A stretch of DNA of 64,000 nucleotides from CAYZJB01 sp964602985 (GCA_964602985.1 CAZRTJ010000006.1:98480-162479); one strand, 5' to 3'. Numbered from the stretch's first letter, positions 36,026 through 45,797 are shown. Notes: generated by a model not told the origin, from the letters alone. Numbers and translations are program-made.

Positions 36026-37315
36026 TTATCCGTACAGCGGAAACATCCGCGTCATCGACTGAACTTCTTCGCGGATCTTCCCCAGCATCGACGCGTCGTC
36101 GGCGAAGCGGATGGCGCGTTCCATGAACCCGCCGATCGCCTTCATCTCGCTCTCCTTCATCCCCCGCGTCGTCAATGCGGCCAGTCCCACGCGAATGCCG
36201 CTCGTGACAAAAGGGCTTTGCGTGTCAAACGGAACCATGTTCTTGTTGACGGTGATACCGGCCTTCTCCAGCGTCTCTTCGCCCTTCTTCCCGGTCACGT
36301 TCTTGTTGGACAGGTCGATGAGCAGCAAGTGATTGTCCGTTCCGCCGGAGACCAGATTGAATCCGTGGCGCAGGAGTTCTTCGGCCAGCGTCTGTGCATT
36401 GGTGACGATCTGTCGGGCGTAGTCGCGGAATTCAGGCTGCAGCGCTTCTTTGAAGGCGACGGCCTTTGCCGCGATGATATGCATCAACGGGCCTCCCTGG
36501 ATGCCCGGCATGACCATGCCGTCGAAGATTTCGGACATCTTCCTGGTGCGCCCGCTCTTGGGCGCGACAATTCCCATTCGGTTCTCGAAATCTTTGCCCA
36601 TGAGGATCAGACCCGCACGCGGTCCGCGCAATGTCTTGTGTGTCGTCGATGTCACCACGTCGCAGTGCGGCAGAGGACTCGGATGAACTCCGGCCGCAAT
36701 CAGTCCGGCGGGGTGGGCCATATCGGACATGAGGTAGGCCCCGATCTCGTCAGCGACTTCACGGAATTTTGCATATTCGATGAAGCGGGGGTACGCGCTC
36801 GCGCCCGCGACGATCAGCCTGGGTCGATGTTCGCGCGCGACGCGCACCACTTCGTCGTAGTCGATGCGTCCCGTGTCACGTTTGACGCCGTACGAAACAA
36901 CTCGGTACATCTTGCCAGAGAAATTGACCGGACTTCCATGCGTAAGGTGGCCGCCGTGCGCGAGATTCATCCCCATGATCGTATCGCCGGGCTTGAGGAG
37001 GGAGAAATAGACCGCCATATTGGCCTGGCTTCCAGAGTGGGGTTGCACATTGGCATACTCGCACTGAAAGAGTTGTTTGGCCCGGTCGCGCGCGAGATTT
37101 TCCACGACGTCTACGTGCTCGCATCCCCCGTAGTACCGATTGCCCGGATATCCTTCCGCATACTTGTTGGTCATGATACAACCGACGGCTTCGAGGACGG
37201 CGGGACTAACGAAATTCTCGGAGGCGATCATCTCGAGTGTCAGATTCTGGCGACTTTTTTCGTTCAGGATGGTCTGGTGTGTTTCCGGGTCGAACGCGGC
37301 AAGGGATGGGTTCAT
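36026..37315 (-). CDS. glyA: Serine hydroxymethyltransferase
   Basis: 429 aa. PLP enzyme that interconverts serine and glycine with tetrahydrofolate. The PLP lysine is in VVTSTTHKTLRGPRAG; LTLEMIASENFVSPAV, EGYPGNRYYGGCE and the AHGGHLTHGSPVN stretch are all present. Start at ATG 37315, overlapping the preceding cNMP-binding gene by 4 bp (ATGA). The upstream in-frame extension is coding sequence of that gene. Ends 3 bp from the convergent PduL-like gene. Confidence 0.97.
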   Translation of the reverse strand: MNPSLAAFDPETHQTILNEKSRQNLTLEMIASENFVSPAVLEAVGCIMTNKYAEGYPGNRYYGGCEHVDVVENLARDRAKQLFQCEYANVQPHSGSQANMAVYFSLLKPGDTIMGMNLAHGGHLTHGSPVNFSGKMYRVVSYGVKRDTGRIDYDEVVRVAREHRPRLIVAGASAYPRFIEYAKFREVADEIGAYLMSDMAHPAGLIAAGVHPSPLPHCDVVTSTTHKTLRGPRAGLILMGKDFENRMGIVAPKSGRTRKMSEIFDGMVMPGIQGGPLMHIIAAKAVAFKEALQPEFRDYARQIVTNAQTLAEELLRHGFNLVSGGTDNHLLLIDLSNKNVTGKKGEETLEKAGITVNKNMVPFDTQSPFVTSGIRVGLAALTTRGMKESEMKAIGGFMERAIRFADDASMLGKIREEVQSMTRMFPLYG

Positions 37316-37818
37316 GGTTGTTCTTTGGGTTCTGCGTTTTGGGTGGAGTGGTTCTTGTTGGAAGCGAACTGGCCCAAGAGGGCGTTTGTATGTCGAAGTC
37401 GCTGGGCAAACGTCATGCAAAAGGCCCACAACACTTTTCGCGCGAAAGCGTCGTCACCCATAATGAGTTTAATAAACGCGCTGTTCCGCACTTCGAGGAA
37501 CCTCGTGTCGGCGGTGGCGATCACCGATGCGGATCGGGGCTCTCCGTCCAGCAATGCCATTTCCCCGAAATAATCACCCGCTTTCATGGTCGCGACGACT
37601 TCCAGGCGGTCTCCCGGCATCTTCTTGCAAATTTCCACCCTGCCATCGATGATGACATAAAAACAGTCACCGGGATCGCCTTCACGGAATACGGCCTCTC
37701 CGGAGGCAACTTTTTTTCCGGAGGCGACTTTCAGAATCTTGTTCAGGTCGCGAGTGTCCAGGCCTTGAAAGAGATCGACGTTGCGGATCAGGTCCTCGAG
37801 GGATTTCGTGTCACCCAT
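37312..37818 (-). CDS. Cyclic nucleotide-binding domain protein
   Basis: 168 aa, one cNMP-binding domain and no DNA-binding domain. Residues about 15-125 form the beta roll with EGDPGDCFYVIIDGRVEI and the phosphate-binding cassette FGEMALLDGEPRSASV (FGE.ALL..PRSA), which keeps Glu and Arg and so could bind cAMP or cGMP. A helical tail follows. It lies between rfbB (adjacent) and glyA (ATGA overlap). Role unknown. Confidence 0.88.
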   Translation of the reverse strand: MGDTKSLEDLIRNVDLFQGLDTRDLNKILKVASGKKVASGEAVFREGDPGDCFYVIIDGRVEICKKMPGDRLEVVATMKAGDYFGEMALLDGEPRSASVIATADTRFLEVRNSAFIKLIMGDDAFARKVLWAFCMTFAQRLRHTNALLGQFASNKNHSTQNAEPKEQP

Positions 37819-38826
37819 CTACCGGTTCTCGTAGTTTTTCTTCATGAATTCGCGGAAGGCGATCTGCTTTTCTTTGATGGATCGCCACCAGGCTTCGTTG
37901 CGGACATACCATTGGATCGATTCCACGATGGCTTCCTCGAAGCGATATCGCGGCGTCCATCCCAATTTTTTCAGTTTCGAGCAATCGACGGCGTACCTGC
38001 GATCGTGACCGGGCCGATCGGCGACGGGTTTGATGAGCGAATCCGGCTTGTGGAGCGTTTTCAAGATCAGGGTGGTGATGTCGCGATTCGTCTTCTCATT
38101 GCCGCCGCCGATGTTGTACGTTTCGCCCGGCTGTCCGTCGTGCAGGACGTGATCGACCGCCTCGCAATGATCGAGTACGTACAGCCAGTCGCGCACATTC
38201 ATCCCGTCCCCGTACAAGGGGAGCGGCAGGTTGTCGATCGCGTTGGTGACGAAGAGAGGGATCAGCTTTTCCGGGTATTGATACGGTCCGTAGTTGTTGG
38301 AGGCCCGTGTGATCATCGCGGGTACGCCGTAGGTTTTGAAATACGCGCGCACCATCATGTCGCCGCCGGCTTTGCTGGCGGAATACGGACTGTTCGGCTG
38401 CACGGGACTCTGTTCGGTAAATTCGCCGTCTTCGATCGATCCGTAGACCTCGTCAGTCGAAATCTGGATGTATCGCGCGAGGCGGTATTTCCTGGCAGCT
38501 TCGAGGAGAATTTTTGTACCCAACACGTCCGTGTGAACGAAACCGGCCGCGTCGTGAATCGAGCGATCAACGTGCGTTTCCGCGGCAAAATTGATCACGG
38601 CATCGACATTGGAAACCAGGTTGTCTACCACCGTGGGGTCGCAAATATTGCCGAGGTAGAAGAAATATCGTGGATTTTTTTCCAGGTCCGCCAGATTCTC
38701 CCGATTCCCTGCGTACGTCAGGGCGTCCAGAACAATGACCCGGTACGTCGGATACTTGTTCAGGATGTGTCGGACGAAATTGCTGCCGATAAATCCGGCG
38801 CCCCCTGTGACCAGTAATGATTGCAA
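37819..38826 (-). CDS. rfbB: dTDP-glucose 4,6-dehydratase
   Basis: 335 aa. Extended SDR enzyme making dTDP-4-keto-6-deoxy-glucose for rhamnose and other deoxysugars of surface polysaccharide. NAD-binding VTGGAGFIGSNFVRH at the N-terminus, catalytic STDEVYGS (Asp-Glu) and YSASKAGGD (YxxxK), and ASNNYGPYQYPEKLIPL are all intact. TTG start at 38826 with AAGGAAAGG upstream. No rfbA, rfbC or rfbD is adjacent, which is unusual. Confidence 0.95.
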   Translation of the reverse strand: MQSLLVTGGAGFIGSNFVRHILNKYPTYRVIVLDALTYAGNRENLADLEKNPRYFFYLGNICDPTVVDNLVSNVDAVINFAAETHVDRSIHDAAGFVHTDVLGTKILLEAARKYRLARYIQISTDEVYGSIEDGEFTEQSPVQPNSPYSASKAGGDMMVRAYFKTYGVPAMITRASNNYGPYQYPEKLIPLFVTNAIDNLPLPLYGDGMNVRDWLYVLDHCEAVDHVLHDGQPGETYNIGGGNEKTNRDITTLILKTLHKPDSLIKPVADRPGHDRRYAVDCSKLKKLGWTPRYRFEEAIVESIQWYVRNEAWWRSIKEKQIAFREFMKKNYENR

Positions 38827-38880
38827 GAGATGGTTTCCTTTCCTTGTTGATTTTCCTTATGAGACGACGTCAGGATGCAT

Positions 38881-39804
38881 TTAGATCTTGTTTGCGCTCA
38901 GCAAATACAGGACGGCCATGCGGACCGCGACGCCATTCAGCACCTGATCCAGGATGACGGAATGCTCGCTGTCCGCCACGTCGCTGGTCATCTCGATTCC
39001 GCGATTGATCGGGCCCGGGTGCATGATGGTCAGTTTCCTGTTGGACATGGAAATTTTCTCACGTGTCAGTCCGTACCGCGCATGGTATTCGCGCACCGTG
39101 GGAAAGAGCGATGCGGTCTGCCGTTCGACCTGAATCCGCAGGACGTTCAGTACGTCCGCAAACCGAATGGCCTCCGCCAGATCATAGAAGACGCGAACCG
39201 GGTACCGGTCGATGTTGTGAGGCATGAACGTGGGGGGGCCGCACACGGCCACTTCGGCTCCCAGTTTGGTCAGTCCGTAGATATTCGAGCGGGCGACGCG
39301 ACTGTGTGCGATGTCACCCAGCAGGACGACCCGTACGCCTTTGAGGTCCTTCAGCCTTTCCTTCAGGGTGAGGATATCCAGCAGCGCCTGCGTGGGATGC
39401 TCATGCGCCCCGTCGCCCGCATTGATCACGTTGGCGCGAAGCCGCTCGGACAGAAAGTGCGCGGCGCCCGGGGAGCGGTGGCGAACGACAACCATCTCGA
39501 CCTTCATCGCCTCGATATTCCTTGCAGTATCTTTCAGCGTTTCGCCTTTCTGCGTGCTGCTCCCGGTTGTCGTAAAATTAATCACATCGGCGGACATCCG
39601 TCGTTGCGCCAGTTCAAATGAAATCCGCGTCCGTGTAGAGGGTTCAAAAAAGAGGTTCGCGATGGTGTATCCCTGCAGAGTCGGAACTTTTTTGACGGGT
39701 CGATCCAGAACTTCTTTGAATGAAAGCGCCGTCCCACAGATCAGGTCGATCTCTTCGCGAGTCATGTCCTCCAGACCGAGGAGGTGACGGCTATGCAATT
39801 TCAT
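38881..39804 (-). CDS. pyrB: Aspartate carbamoyltransferase catalytic subunit
   Basis: 307 aa. Second step of pyrimidine synthesis: carbamoyl phosphate plus aspartate to carbamoylaspartate. Carbamoyl-phosphate site FFEPSTRTRISFE, then GDGAHEHPTQALLDI, LGDIAHSRVARSN and the aspartate-site HPGPINRGIE near the C-terminus. Start at ATG 39804 (KLHSRHLLGL). No pyrI or pyrC is next to it. First gene of a minus-strand group continuing to glyA. Confidence 0.96.
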   Translation of the reverse strand: MKLHSRHLLGLEDMTREEIDLICGTALSFKEVLDRPVKKVPTLQGYTIANLFFEPSTRTRISFELAQRRMSADVINFTTTGSSTQKGETLKDTARNIEAMKVEMVVVRHRSPGAAHFLSERLRANVINAGDGAHEHPTQALLDILTLKERLKDLKGVRVVLLGDIAHSRVARSNIYGLTKLGAEVAVCGPPTFMPHNIDRYPVRVFYDLAEAIRFADVLNVLRIQVERQTASLFPTVREYHARYGLTREKISMSNRKLTIMHPGPINRGIEMTSDVADSEHSVILDQVLNGVAVRMAVLYLLSANKI

Positions 39805-39842
39805 TACCCGTAAATCACGCAATGGTGCGGCTTAATCGCGCC

Positions 39843-39871
39843 AATATAGAAGGCATGTCCGCCATTAGCAA
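39843..39871 (-). promoter_or_regulatory. Candidate pyrB promoter
   Basis: On the minus strand, TTGCTA (39871-39866), a 17-bp spacer and TATATT (39848-39843), followed by GG, 38 bp before the ATG. Confidence 0.45.
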
Positions 39872-39905
39872 GCAATTCTAGCGGGGTCAGCGTCGCGGGA
39901 GGATG

Positions 39906-39954
39906 GACTGCCCCTGCCGCGCGGGCAGTCACTGTTCCGATCGCCAAGGGCGAT
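39906..39954. other. Two stem-loops between the pyrB and rel promoters
   Basis: GACTGCCC (39906-39913) pairs with GGGCAGTC (39923-39930). ATCGCC (39940-39945) pairs with GGCGAT (39949-39954). They lie upstream of both divergent promoters rather than in either leader, so attenuation is not indicated. Confidence 0.3.
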
Positions 39955-40011
39955 GGCCTCTGACGGAGAGGGGCGTGGGATCGGCAGGCGCTCTTTGACC
40001 CATGAAAGACC

Positions 40012-40042
40012 TTGTGAAACCGTAGGATCGTCTTTATCTTAG
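40012..40042 (+). promoter_or_regulatory. Candidate rel promoter
   Basis: TTGTGA at 40012-40017, a 17-bp spacer and TATCTT at 40035-40040, followed by AG, 23 bp before the ATG. Confidence 0.45.
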
Positions 40043-40065
40043 AAAAGCCTTGCAAGGCGCAGGAT

Positions 40066-42327
40066 ATGAAAGACAGTCCTCAAATCGCCGAGCCCGTCGC
40101 GTCTCTTGGCACGGGAAAGAACGCGCACGCGGAGTCCACCGCACCGGCCCGAGACCGCGCTTTTTATGACAAACAATTGGAAGAACTTCTGACGAGAATT
40201 CAAGAGTACTCGCCGACCGCCGATGTCCGGCTCCTTCATGACGCGTACGAATTCAGCTTCCACTCGCACGAGGGCCAATCTCGTCGGTCCGGACTGCCGT
40301 ACTTCGATCACATCATGGAGGTCGCCAAGATCCTGGTCGAGCAGAAAATGGATGTGGTCACGCTCGCCGCGGCTTTTCTGCACGATGTGATCGAAGACAC
40401 GTCTGTGAAACTGGAATCGCTGCGCGCGCGGTTTGGGGACGAGATCGCGTACCTGGTAGACGGCGTCACGAAGATCGGCGGAATCAACATCGGCAGTCTC
40501 GAAATCCGTCAGGCGGAGAATTACCGCAAGATGCTGTTGTCGCTGGTCAAGGATGCCCGCGTGATTATCATTAAGTTCGCCGACCGCCTCCACAACATGC
40601 GCACGATCGATGCGCTGCCTGAAAAGAAACGGGAGCGGATCGCGATGGAAACACGCGACGTGTACGCGCCCTTGGCCCATCGCTTTGGGATGGCGCGGAT
40701 TCGTTGGGAACTGGAAGATCTGGTGCTCAAAGTCCTTGATTCGGCCGCTTACTGGGAACTGTCGTCGCTCGTCAACGCCAAACGCGAAGAACGAGAGCAA
40801 TACGTGGCCGAAGTGGCCAATCCGCTGGAAGAGAAAATGACCCAGTCGGGAGTTCGATCGCAAATCCACGGCCGCGCCAAACACTTCTTCAGCATTTACA
40901 ACAAAATGAAGAAGCGAAACAAGCCGTTTCAAGAGATTTACGATCTGCTTGCGATCCGCATCGTCGTGCCCGACGTGGTGGACTGTTACAAGGCGCTCGG
41001 AATTGTCCACGGCACTTACACGCCGGTCACGGAGCGATTCAAGGATTACATTGCCGTCCCCAAGCTCAACGGATATCAGTCCATTCACACCACAGTGATC
41101 GGTCCCGACGGGCGCATGGTGGAGATTCAGATCCGCACGCAGGAAATGCATCAGATCGCCGAAGAGGGCATCGCGGCGCACTGGCTCTACAAAGAGGGTA
41201 AGCTGCAGATGGGGCAACTGGATCGACAGATCGGGTGGGTGCGACAGCTCATTGATCGTCAAAAGGACTTCAACGATCCGGGAGAGTTTCTGGAAGACTT
41301 GAAAATCGACTTGTTCCAGGACGAAGTCTTTGTGTTCACGCCGCGGGGCGATCTGATTCCCCTTCCCAAAGCCGCGACGCCGATCGACTTCGCGTTTGCC
41401 GTCCACTCCGAAGTGGGCCTGCACTGTATCGGCGCCAAAGTGAACGGTCGAATTGTTCCCTTACACAGTGAACTGAAGAGCGGGGATCTGGTGGAGATCA
41501 TCACATCGGAACAACAGACGCCAAGCACGCACTGGCTGGAAATCGTGAAGACGTCCAAGGCCAGAAACCATATCAAGCGTCACTTCCGCAACGTCGAATT
41601 TGAGCAGAGCGTTTCCCTGGGCAAGGAATTGTTGAATAACGAGTTGCAGGCGCTGTATGGTCGCGGATGGACGGCCGAGCTCATGGACACGCTGCGTAAA
41701 ATCACGGCGGATCTGCGGCTGGAGACGACAGACATGTTGTTGTCGTCCATCGGCAGGGGCATCACCTCGGCCAAGAGCGTGGCGGGCAAGTTCGGACTGC
41801 CTCGAAAGAGCGGGACGGCGGACCAGTCCTTCTTCAAGCGCTGGATCGGTCGAAGCCGGCCGGAGGCGGCAATCGTCATCAGCGGCGTCGAAAACATGAT
41901 GATTCATTTTGCCAAGTGTTGTCTGCCGATCCCGGGCGACCCCATCCTGGGGTACGTGACCCGCGGCCGCGGCATTCATATTCACAAGAGCGATTGCACC
42001 AATGTTCAGGAGGCGTTGAAAAAGGAACCGGAACGGAGCATCCAGGCGCGGTGGGACGTCGACGATCAGCAGACGTTTACCGTGCAAATCAAAATCGTGG
42101 CGTACGATCGCAAGAATTTTCTATCGGAAGTGTCCCAACGGATTTCTTCCACGAATACGAACATCGTGAGCGCCGATATCCGTACGGCTGCAAACGAATC
42201 GATCAGTCATTTTGTCGTGCAAGTGCGGAACATCGCTCATCTGAATTTGATTTTAGATCGCATCCGGTCGATCCAGGGGGTGATTTCTGCGGGGCGCGTC
42301 GATTACGTGAGTCCTGTACGCAATTGA
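40066..42327 (+). CDS. rel: Bifunctional (p)ppGpp synthetase/hydrolase (Rel/SpoT type)
   Basis: 753 aa. Controls the stringent response. The N-terminal HD hydrolase is intact (YFDHIMEV with His82, HDVIEDT at 106-112). The synthetase has EIYDLLAIRIVV, RFKDYIAVPKLNGYQSIHTTV and the EIQIRT strand. TGS is about 425-490 and a zinc-finger-like CCLPIPGD segment near 625-632. A C-terminal ACT domain is about 675-750. Both catalytic halves look functional, so it is probably the single long Rel of the cell. RBS AGGAT near the ATG. Confidence 0.95.
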   Translation: MKDSPQIAEPVASLGTGKNAHAESTAPARDRAFYDKQLEELLTRIQEYSPTADVRLLHDAYEFSFHSHEGQSRRSGLPYFDHIMEVAKILVEQKMDVVTLAAAFLHDVIEDTSVKLESLRARFGDEIAYLVDGVTKIGGINIGSLEIRQAENYRKMLLSLVKDARVIIIKFADRLHNMRTIDALPEKKRERIAMETRDVYAPLAHRFGMARIRWELEDLVLKVLDSAAYWELSSLVNAKREEREQYVAEVANPLEEKMTQSGVRSQIHGRAKHFFSIYNKMKKRNKPFQEIYDLLAIRIVVPDVVDCYKALGIVHGTYTPVTERFKDYIAVPKLNGYQSIHTTVIGPDGRMVEIQIRTQEMHQIAEEGIAAHWLYKEGKLQMGQLDRQIGWVRQLIDRQKDFNDPGEFLEDLKIDLFQDEVFVFTPRGDLIPLPKAATPIDFAFAVHSEVGLHCIGAKVNGRIVPLHSELKSGDLVEIITSEQQTPSTHWLEIVKTSKARNHIKRHFRNVEFEQSVSLGKELLNNELQALYGRGWTAELMDTLRKITADLRLETTDMLLSSIGRGITSAKSVAGKFGLPRKSGTADQSFFKRWIGRSRPEAAIVISGVENMMIHFAKCCLPIPGDPILGYVTRGRGIHIHKSDCTNVQEALKKEPERSIQARWDVDDQQTFTVQIKIVAYDRKNFLSEVSQRISSTNTNIVSADIRTAANESISHFVVQVRNIAHLNLILDRIRSIQGVISAGRVDYVSPVRN

Positions 42328-43100
42328 TCCCTTCCTCCATTCATATTCGATTTTTGGGAACGGGCACCTCTCACGGCGTTCCTCGCATTCTCTGCGACTG
42401 CGCGACGTGTGCATCGACGGATCCGCGAAACAAGAGACTGCGGACGTCGGTGTACGTGACCGTGGAGGGCCGGCATCTCCTCATCGATACCTCGATCGAT
42501 CTGCGTCAGCAGTGTCTGACGTATGCCCTGCCGCGCGTGGACGCCGTCTTGTTTACGCATCATCATGTGGATCATATTTTTGGACTGGATGATCTGCGCG
42601 TGTACAATGCACTGCAGAAGACGAAAATTCCCTGCTACGGAAGTCCGGAGACCATTGCGAACATCCGGCATATTTATTCTTATGTATTCGAGCATCCGGA
42701 CTTGCCGGGAGGCATTCCGCAAATTGATTTGCTTCCGGTCGAGGCGTCGTTTGAGGCGCTTGGCGTTTTTGTGACGCCGATTCCCATCCTGCATGGACCG
42801 ATGCCCATTTACGCGTACCGGATTGGAAATTTCGTCTACGCCACGGATTGCAGTGCGATTCCGGCCGCCTCGGAACCTCTGTTGCGGGATGTGGACGTTC
42901 TGGTGCTGGACTGTCTGCGCCGGAAGCCGCACCCAACGCACTTCCACGTGGAAGCGGCGGTGGATGTGGCCCGCCGGATCGGCGCTCGGGCGACGTACTT
43001 TACGCACATGTCCCACGACATCGAGCACGCAACGGTTTCGCGCGATTTGCCGGCTGGGATTTTCCTGGCGTACGATGGATTGGAGTTGACGTCCTCATGA
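42324..43100 (+). CDS. MBL-fold metallohydrolase, PhnP-like
   Basis: 258 aa, TTG start overlapping the rel stop by 4 bp (TTGA). The first strand RFLGTGTSHGVPRILCDCATC contains closely spaced cysteines like the structural zinc site of PhnP-type phosphodiesterases. The metal motif is FTHHHVDHIFGLDDLR (HxHxDH), with later ligands in ATDCSAI and THMSHD. Related enzymes open cyclic phosphate esters of ribose or nucleotides; the substrate here is unknown. Coupled to the next gene by ATGA. Confidence 0.85.
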   Translation: MIPSSIHIRFLGTGTSHGVPRILCDCATCASTDPRNKRLRTSVYVTVEGRHLLIDTSIDLRQQCLTYALPRVDAVLFTHHHVDHIFGLDDLRVYNALQKTKIPCYGSPETIANIRHIYSYVFEHPDLPGGIPQIDLLPVEASFEALGVFVTPIPILHGPMPIYAYRIGNFVYATDCSAIPAASEPLLRDVDVLVLDCLRRKPHPTHFHVEAAVDVARRIGARATYFTHMSHDIEHATVSRDLPAGIFLAYDGLELTSS

Positions 43101-45421
43101 GAAAATCGATCTGGTTTTGTATCCTCGCCGTCTTCGCGGGCTCCGGATGCGCGTTTTTTAACACGTATTTCAATGCCCGCAAGAACTATCTCCAGGCGCA
43201 GGATCAGATTCGGAAGATGGTTCGGGACGGTCAGAAGCGCAGTACGGGCGGAACGCTCTCGCGGGATCGTCTGGATCCGGAGCCGAATGCACTGCCGGAA
43301 AACATTCGCCAGCAGATGGATGTCGTGATTGAAAAGGCAAACAAGGTCGTGGCGTTGCATCCGGATAGCCGATGGGTCGACGAAGCCATTCTGTTGATGG
43401 GGAAGGCTCTGTATTACCGCGGGGATTATCTGGATGCGCGCAATCGGTTTGAAGTCTTCATGTCACAGTATCCGGACAATGAGAAATTCGCCGAAGCGCG
43501 CCTGTGGTATGCGCGGACCTTGATCCGGCTGAACCGCATCTCGGACGCGATCGAGCATCTCCGGGCCGTGTCGGAGGAATCGCGTGACGCCGGAGTCCGG
43601 GCGCGAAGTGCGATCCTGAGCGGCGATGCGGCGATGGAAGAGCGTACGTATGAGCGGGCGGCTCAATTTTACAAATCCGCGGCAACCATCGCGACCGATC
43701 TCACGGTGCGGCAGGAGGCTCTCTACAAGACGGCGTTTGCGCACTGGACCGCGGGACAGTATGCCGCCGCGGAACGGGTGCTGGGCGACCTGCGACGGAC
43801 CTCGCTGGATCCGGAGGAGGTCTTTGATTTCACCCTGATGGGCGTGCGGTGTCTGAAGGAAATGGGCAGGTATGACGAGGCGTTGCGTCAAGTCAACCTC
43901 CTGCTGGCGGATTTTCGGTATAGCGCGTACTTCGCCGCGGCGGAATTTGAAGCGGCGGACATCCTGCGACGAAAGGGGGAAACCGAGTTGGCGGTGGAAC
44001 AATTGAAAAAACTCATCGCGGGCGGCAAGGCGCCTGCCATCAGCGGGAACGCGTATTATCTGCTCGCCCTCCTGCATGACGAAGGAGAACCCCGCGAGAA
44101 TCTGGATCTGGCCAAGCGATATTATTCCCTGGTTGCGAACAAGCACACGCAAGGCGAACATACGCAGGAGGCGCGATTGCGTTTTCAACAACTTCAATCG
44201 ATGGAGTTCCTGCGAGGGTACATCCGCGCGGACCAGGACCTGCTTGCACTGATCGATCAGAGACTCGCCGGAGACTCAGTGCAGGCGCCCGTGGACACCG
44301 TGCAGGAGGAAAATGGCCTTGGGTTCGATGCGGAGACATTGCGAGACCTCGCGCGACAGGACAGCATTCTGAAGGCCGGAGGAAAATTGGATGAATCCGA
44401 TTATGCAGAGGTCGACGAGAACAAAGACCGTTTCGAAAGCAATCAAAGCTCAGCGGACGAAGTCTCCTCTGTCGATGTCGAGAACAAGGAGTTGAAAGAA
44501 AAATTGGCCCAGTGCGCGATCGTTCGTACGGAAATCCTTTCCATGACGGACCGCGATGCGATGCTCCGAAGAAGGGAAGTCATTCGGATGAGCGTCGCTG
44601 ACGGATATTTTCGTCTGGCCGAGCATTTTCATCACCGGCTGCACGATATGGACTCCGCGCGGATCACTTATCAGCGGATTGCGGCCGAATTTGCGGGGAC
44701 ATTTCAAGAGGAACGCGCGCTCTACGGCGTGGCCGGTGTGTATCAGCAGCAGGGAAGTTCCGCCTGGCGTCCCATCGTAGAAGATGTTCTCGCCCGATTT
44801 CCAGATGGCGCGTATTCCTTTCTCGGTCGTCAATGGACCGGATCGATATCGTCCGGCGGACGAGAAGCCGATCTTCTGGCGGAAGCGGAAAAGCAGATGC
44901 TGGAAGGACACTATCCACGCGCCATTCCATTGCTCGAAGAAGCTGCGCTCTCTGACACGCTGACGCATAAACTGCGCGCACTCTACACGCTGGGTCTGAT
45001 CCACGAGAAATGGATCGACGAACCGCGAACCGCCATTCGGTATTATCATACACTCACACTGGTGGATGGTTCGTCGGCATGGGCGACGTCTGTACGCCCC
45101 AAAGTCGAAGCGTATGGCCGGGAACGTGGATTGTCCGATTCGGCCATGATCGACTTTGTGGACGGACGGTTTTTCAAGAAACTCCAGGAGTCTGTCAAAC
45201 AAGATTCGGCGATTCAGCTTCTGGCGGACACGGCCAGCGTGCCCGTCGACACCGCGCGCGCGGTCGTGCCTGACACCGCGGGCATTGTCGAGCCGGATAC
45301 CGCAAAAACCCGGTTCATCCTGGACGAAGACGATGAACGAATCCGAATCAACAAACAACGGGAGAAAAAGAAAAAGAACATCGAAAAGGAAGCGCGCAAA
45401 GAAGATGATCTGGAGGAATAG
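43097..45421 (+). CDS. Large tetratricopeptide-repeat lipoprotein
   Basis: 774 aa. Lipoprotein signal RKSIWFCILAVFAGSGC, followed by AFFNTYFNARKNYLQA, an N-terminal sequence seen in FCB-group TPR lipoproteins. TPR-like helix pairs fill about 60-390 (e.g. SRWVDEAILLMGKALYYRGDY) and again about 490-650. An acidic linker lies near 420-470. The C-terminus is highly charged (KQREKKKKNIEKEARKEDD). By analogy with other outer-membrane TPR lipoproteins it may serve envelope assembly or secretion; a link to the SprE/PorW group is only suggested by layout. Confidence 0.8.
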   Translation: MRKSIWFCILAVFAGSGCAFFNTYFNARKNYLQAQDQIRKMVRDGQKRSTGGTLSRDRLDPEPNALPENIRQQMDVVIEKANKVVALHPDSRWVDEAILLMGKALYYRGDYLDARNRFEVFMSQYPDNEKFAEARLWYARTLIRLNRISDAIEHLRAVSEESRDAGVRARSAILSGDAAMEERTYERAAQFYKSAATIATDLTVRQEALYKTAFAHWTAGQYAAAERVLGDLRRTSLDPEEVFDFTLMGVRCLKEMGRYDEALRQVNLLLADFRYSAYFAAAEFEAADILRRKGETELAVEQLKKLIAGGKAPAISGNAYYLLALLHDEGEPRENLDLAKRYYSLVANKHTQGEHTQEARLRFQQLQSMEFLRGYIRADQDLLALIDQRLAGDSVQAPVDTVQEENGLGFDAETLRDLARQDSILKAGGKLDESDYAEVDENKDRFESNQSSADEVSSVDVENKELKEKLAQCAIVRTEILSMTDRDAMLRRREVIRMSVADGYFRLAEHFHHRLHDMDSARITYQRIAAEFAGTFQEERALYGVAGVYQQQGSSAWRPIVEDVLARFPDGAYSFLGRQWTGSISSGGREADLLAEAEKQMLEGHYPRAIPLLEEAALSDTLTHKLRALYTLGLIHEKWIDEPRTAIRYYHTLTLVDGSSAWATSVRPKVEAYGRERGLSDSAMIDFVDGRFFKKLQESVKQDSAIQLLADTASVPVDTARAVVPDTAGIVEPDTAKTRFILDEDDERIRINKQREKKKKNIEKEARKEDDLEE

Positions 45422-45797
45422 TCTGCTGCTGATCGCCTGCTGTGCGGCGTGTGCTCCCAATCCCCGATACCATCGCGGAGACAGACAGATCCGCGAACAG
45501 CACGCGTCCTCGATCGAGGGGATTGCATCGTACTACGCGCACGATTTTCACGGGCGCAAGACCGCCAGCGGAGAGACATTCAATATGCATGCCATGACCG
45601 CCGCTCACCGCGAATACCCATTTGGTACGAGGTTGAGGGTCACCAATCTCGATAATGGAAAGGTCGTCGAGGTCGTTGTCAACGACCGGGGCCCGTTCGC
45701 AAAGAATCGCATCCTGGACCTTTCGCTGGCCGCGGCGAGGAAACTGGACATGATCCGGTCGGGAACCGCGCGCGTGCGGATCGAGCGAATTCCCTGA
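45405..45797 (+). CDS. rlpA: RlpA-like septal ring lipoprotein (double-psi beta-barrel)
   Basis: 130 aa. Lipoprotein signal IWRNSLLLIACCAAC, then the RlpA domain: GIASYYAHDFHGRKTASGETF, MTAAHREYPFGTRLRVTNL and VVVNDRGPF, ending RVRIERI. The catalytic Asp of the family is in VNDRGPF. RlpA proteins cleave or bind peptide-free glycan strands at the septum. No SPOR domain. Start at ATG 45405, overlapping the preceding gene by 17 bp. Confidence 0.9.
   Translation: MIWRNSLLLIACCAACAPNPRYHRGDRQIREQHASSIEGIASYYAHDFHGRKTASGETFNMHAMTAAHREYPFGTRLRVTNLDNGKVVEVVVNDRGPFAKNRILDLSLAAARKLDMIRSGTARVRIERIP

Noticed and set aside
36218..37573. Open frame of 451 codons opposite glyA
   Set aside because: Antisense shadow of serine hydroxymethyltransferase.
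39906..39954. Pyrimidine attenuator for pyrB
   Set aside because: The stem-loops are upstream of the proposed pyrB promoter, not in the leader, and no T-run follows in the pyrB direction.
40039..41424. Open frame of 461 codons opposite rel
   Set aside because: Antisense to an intact Rel protein, no motif, no ribosome binding site.
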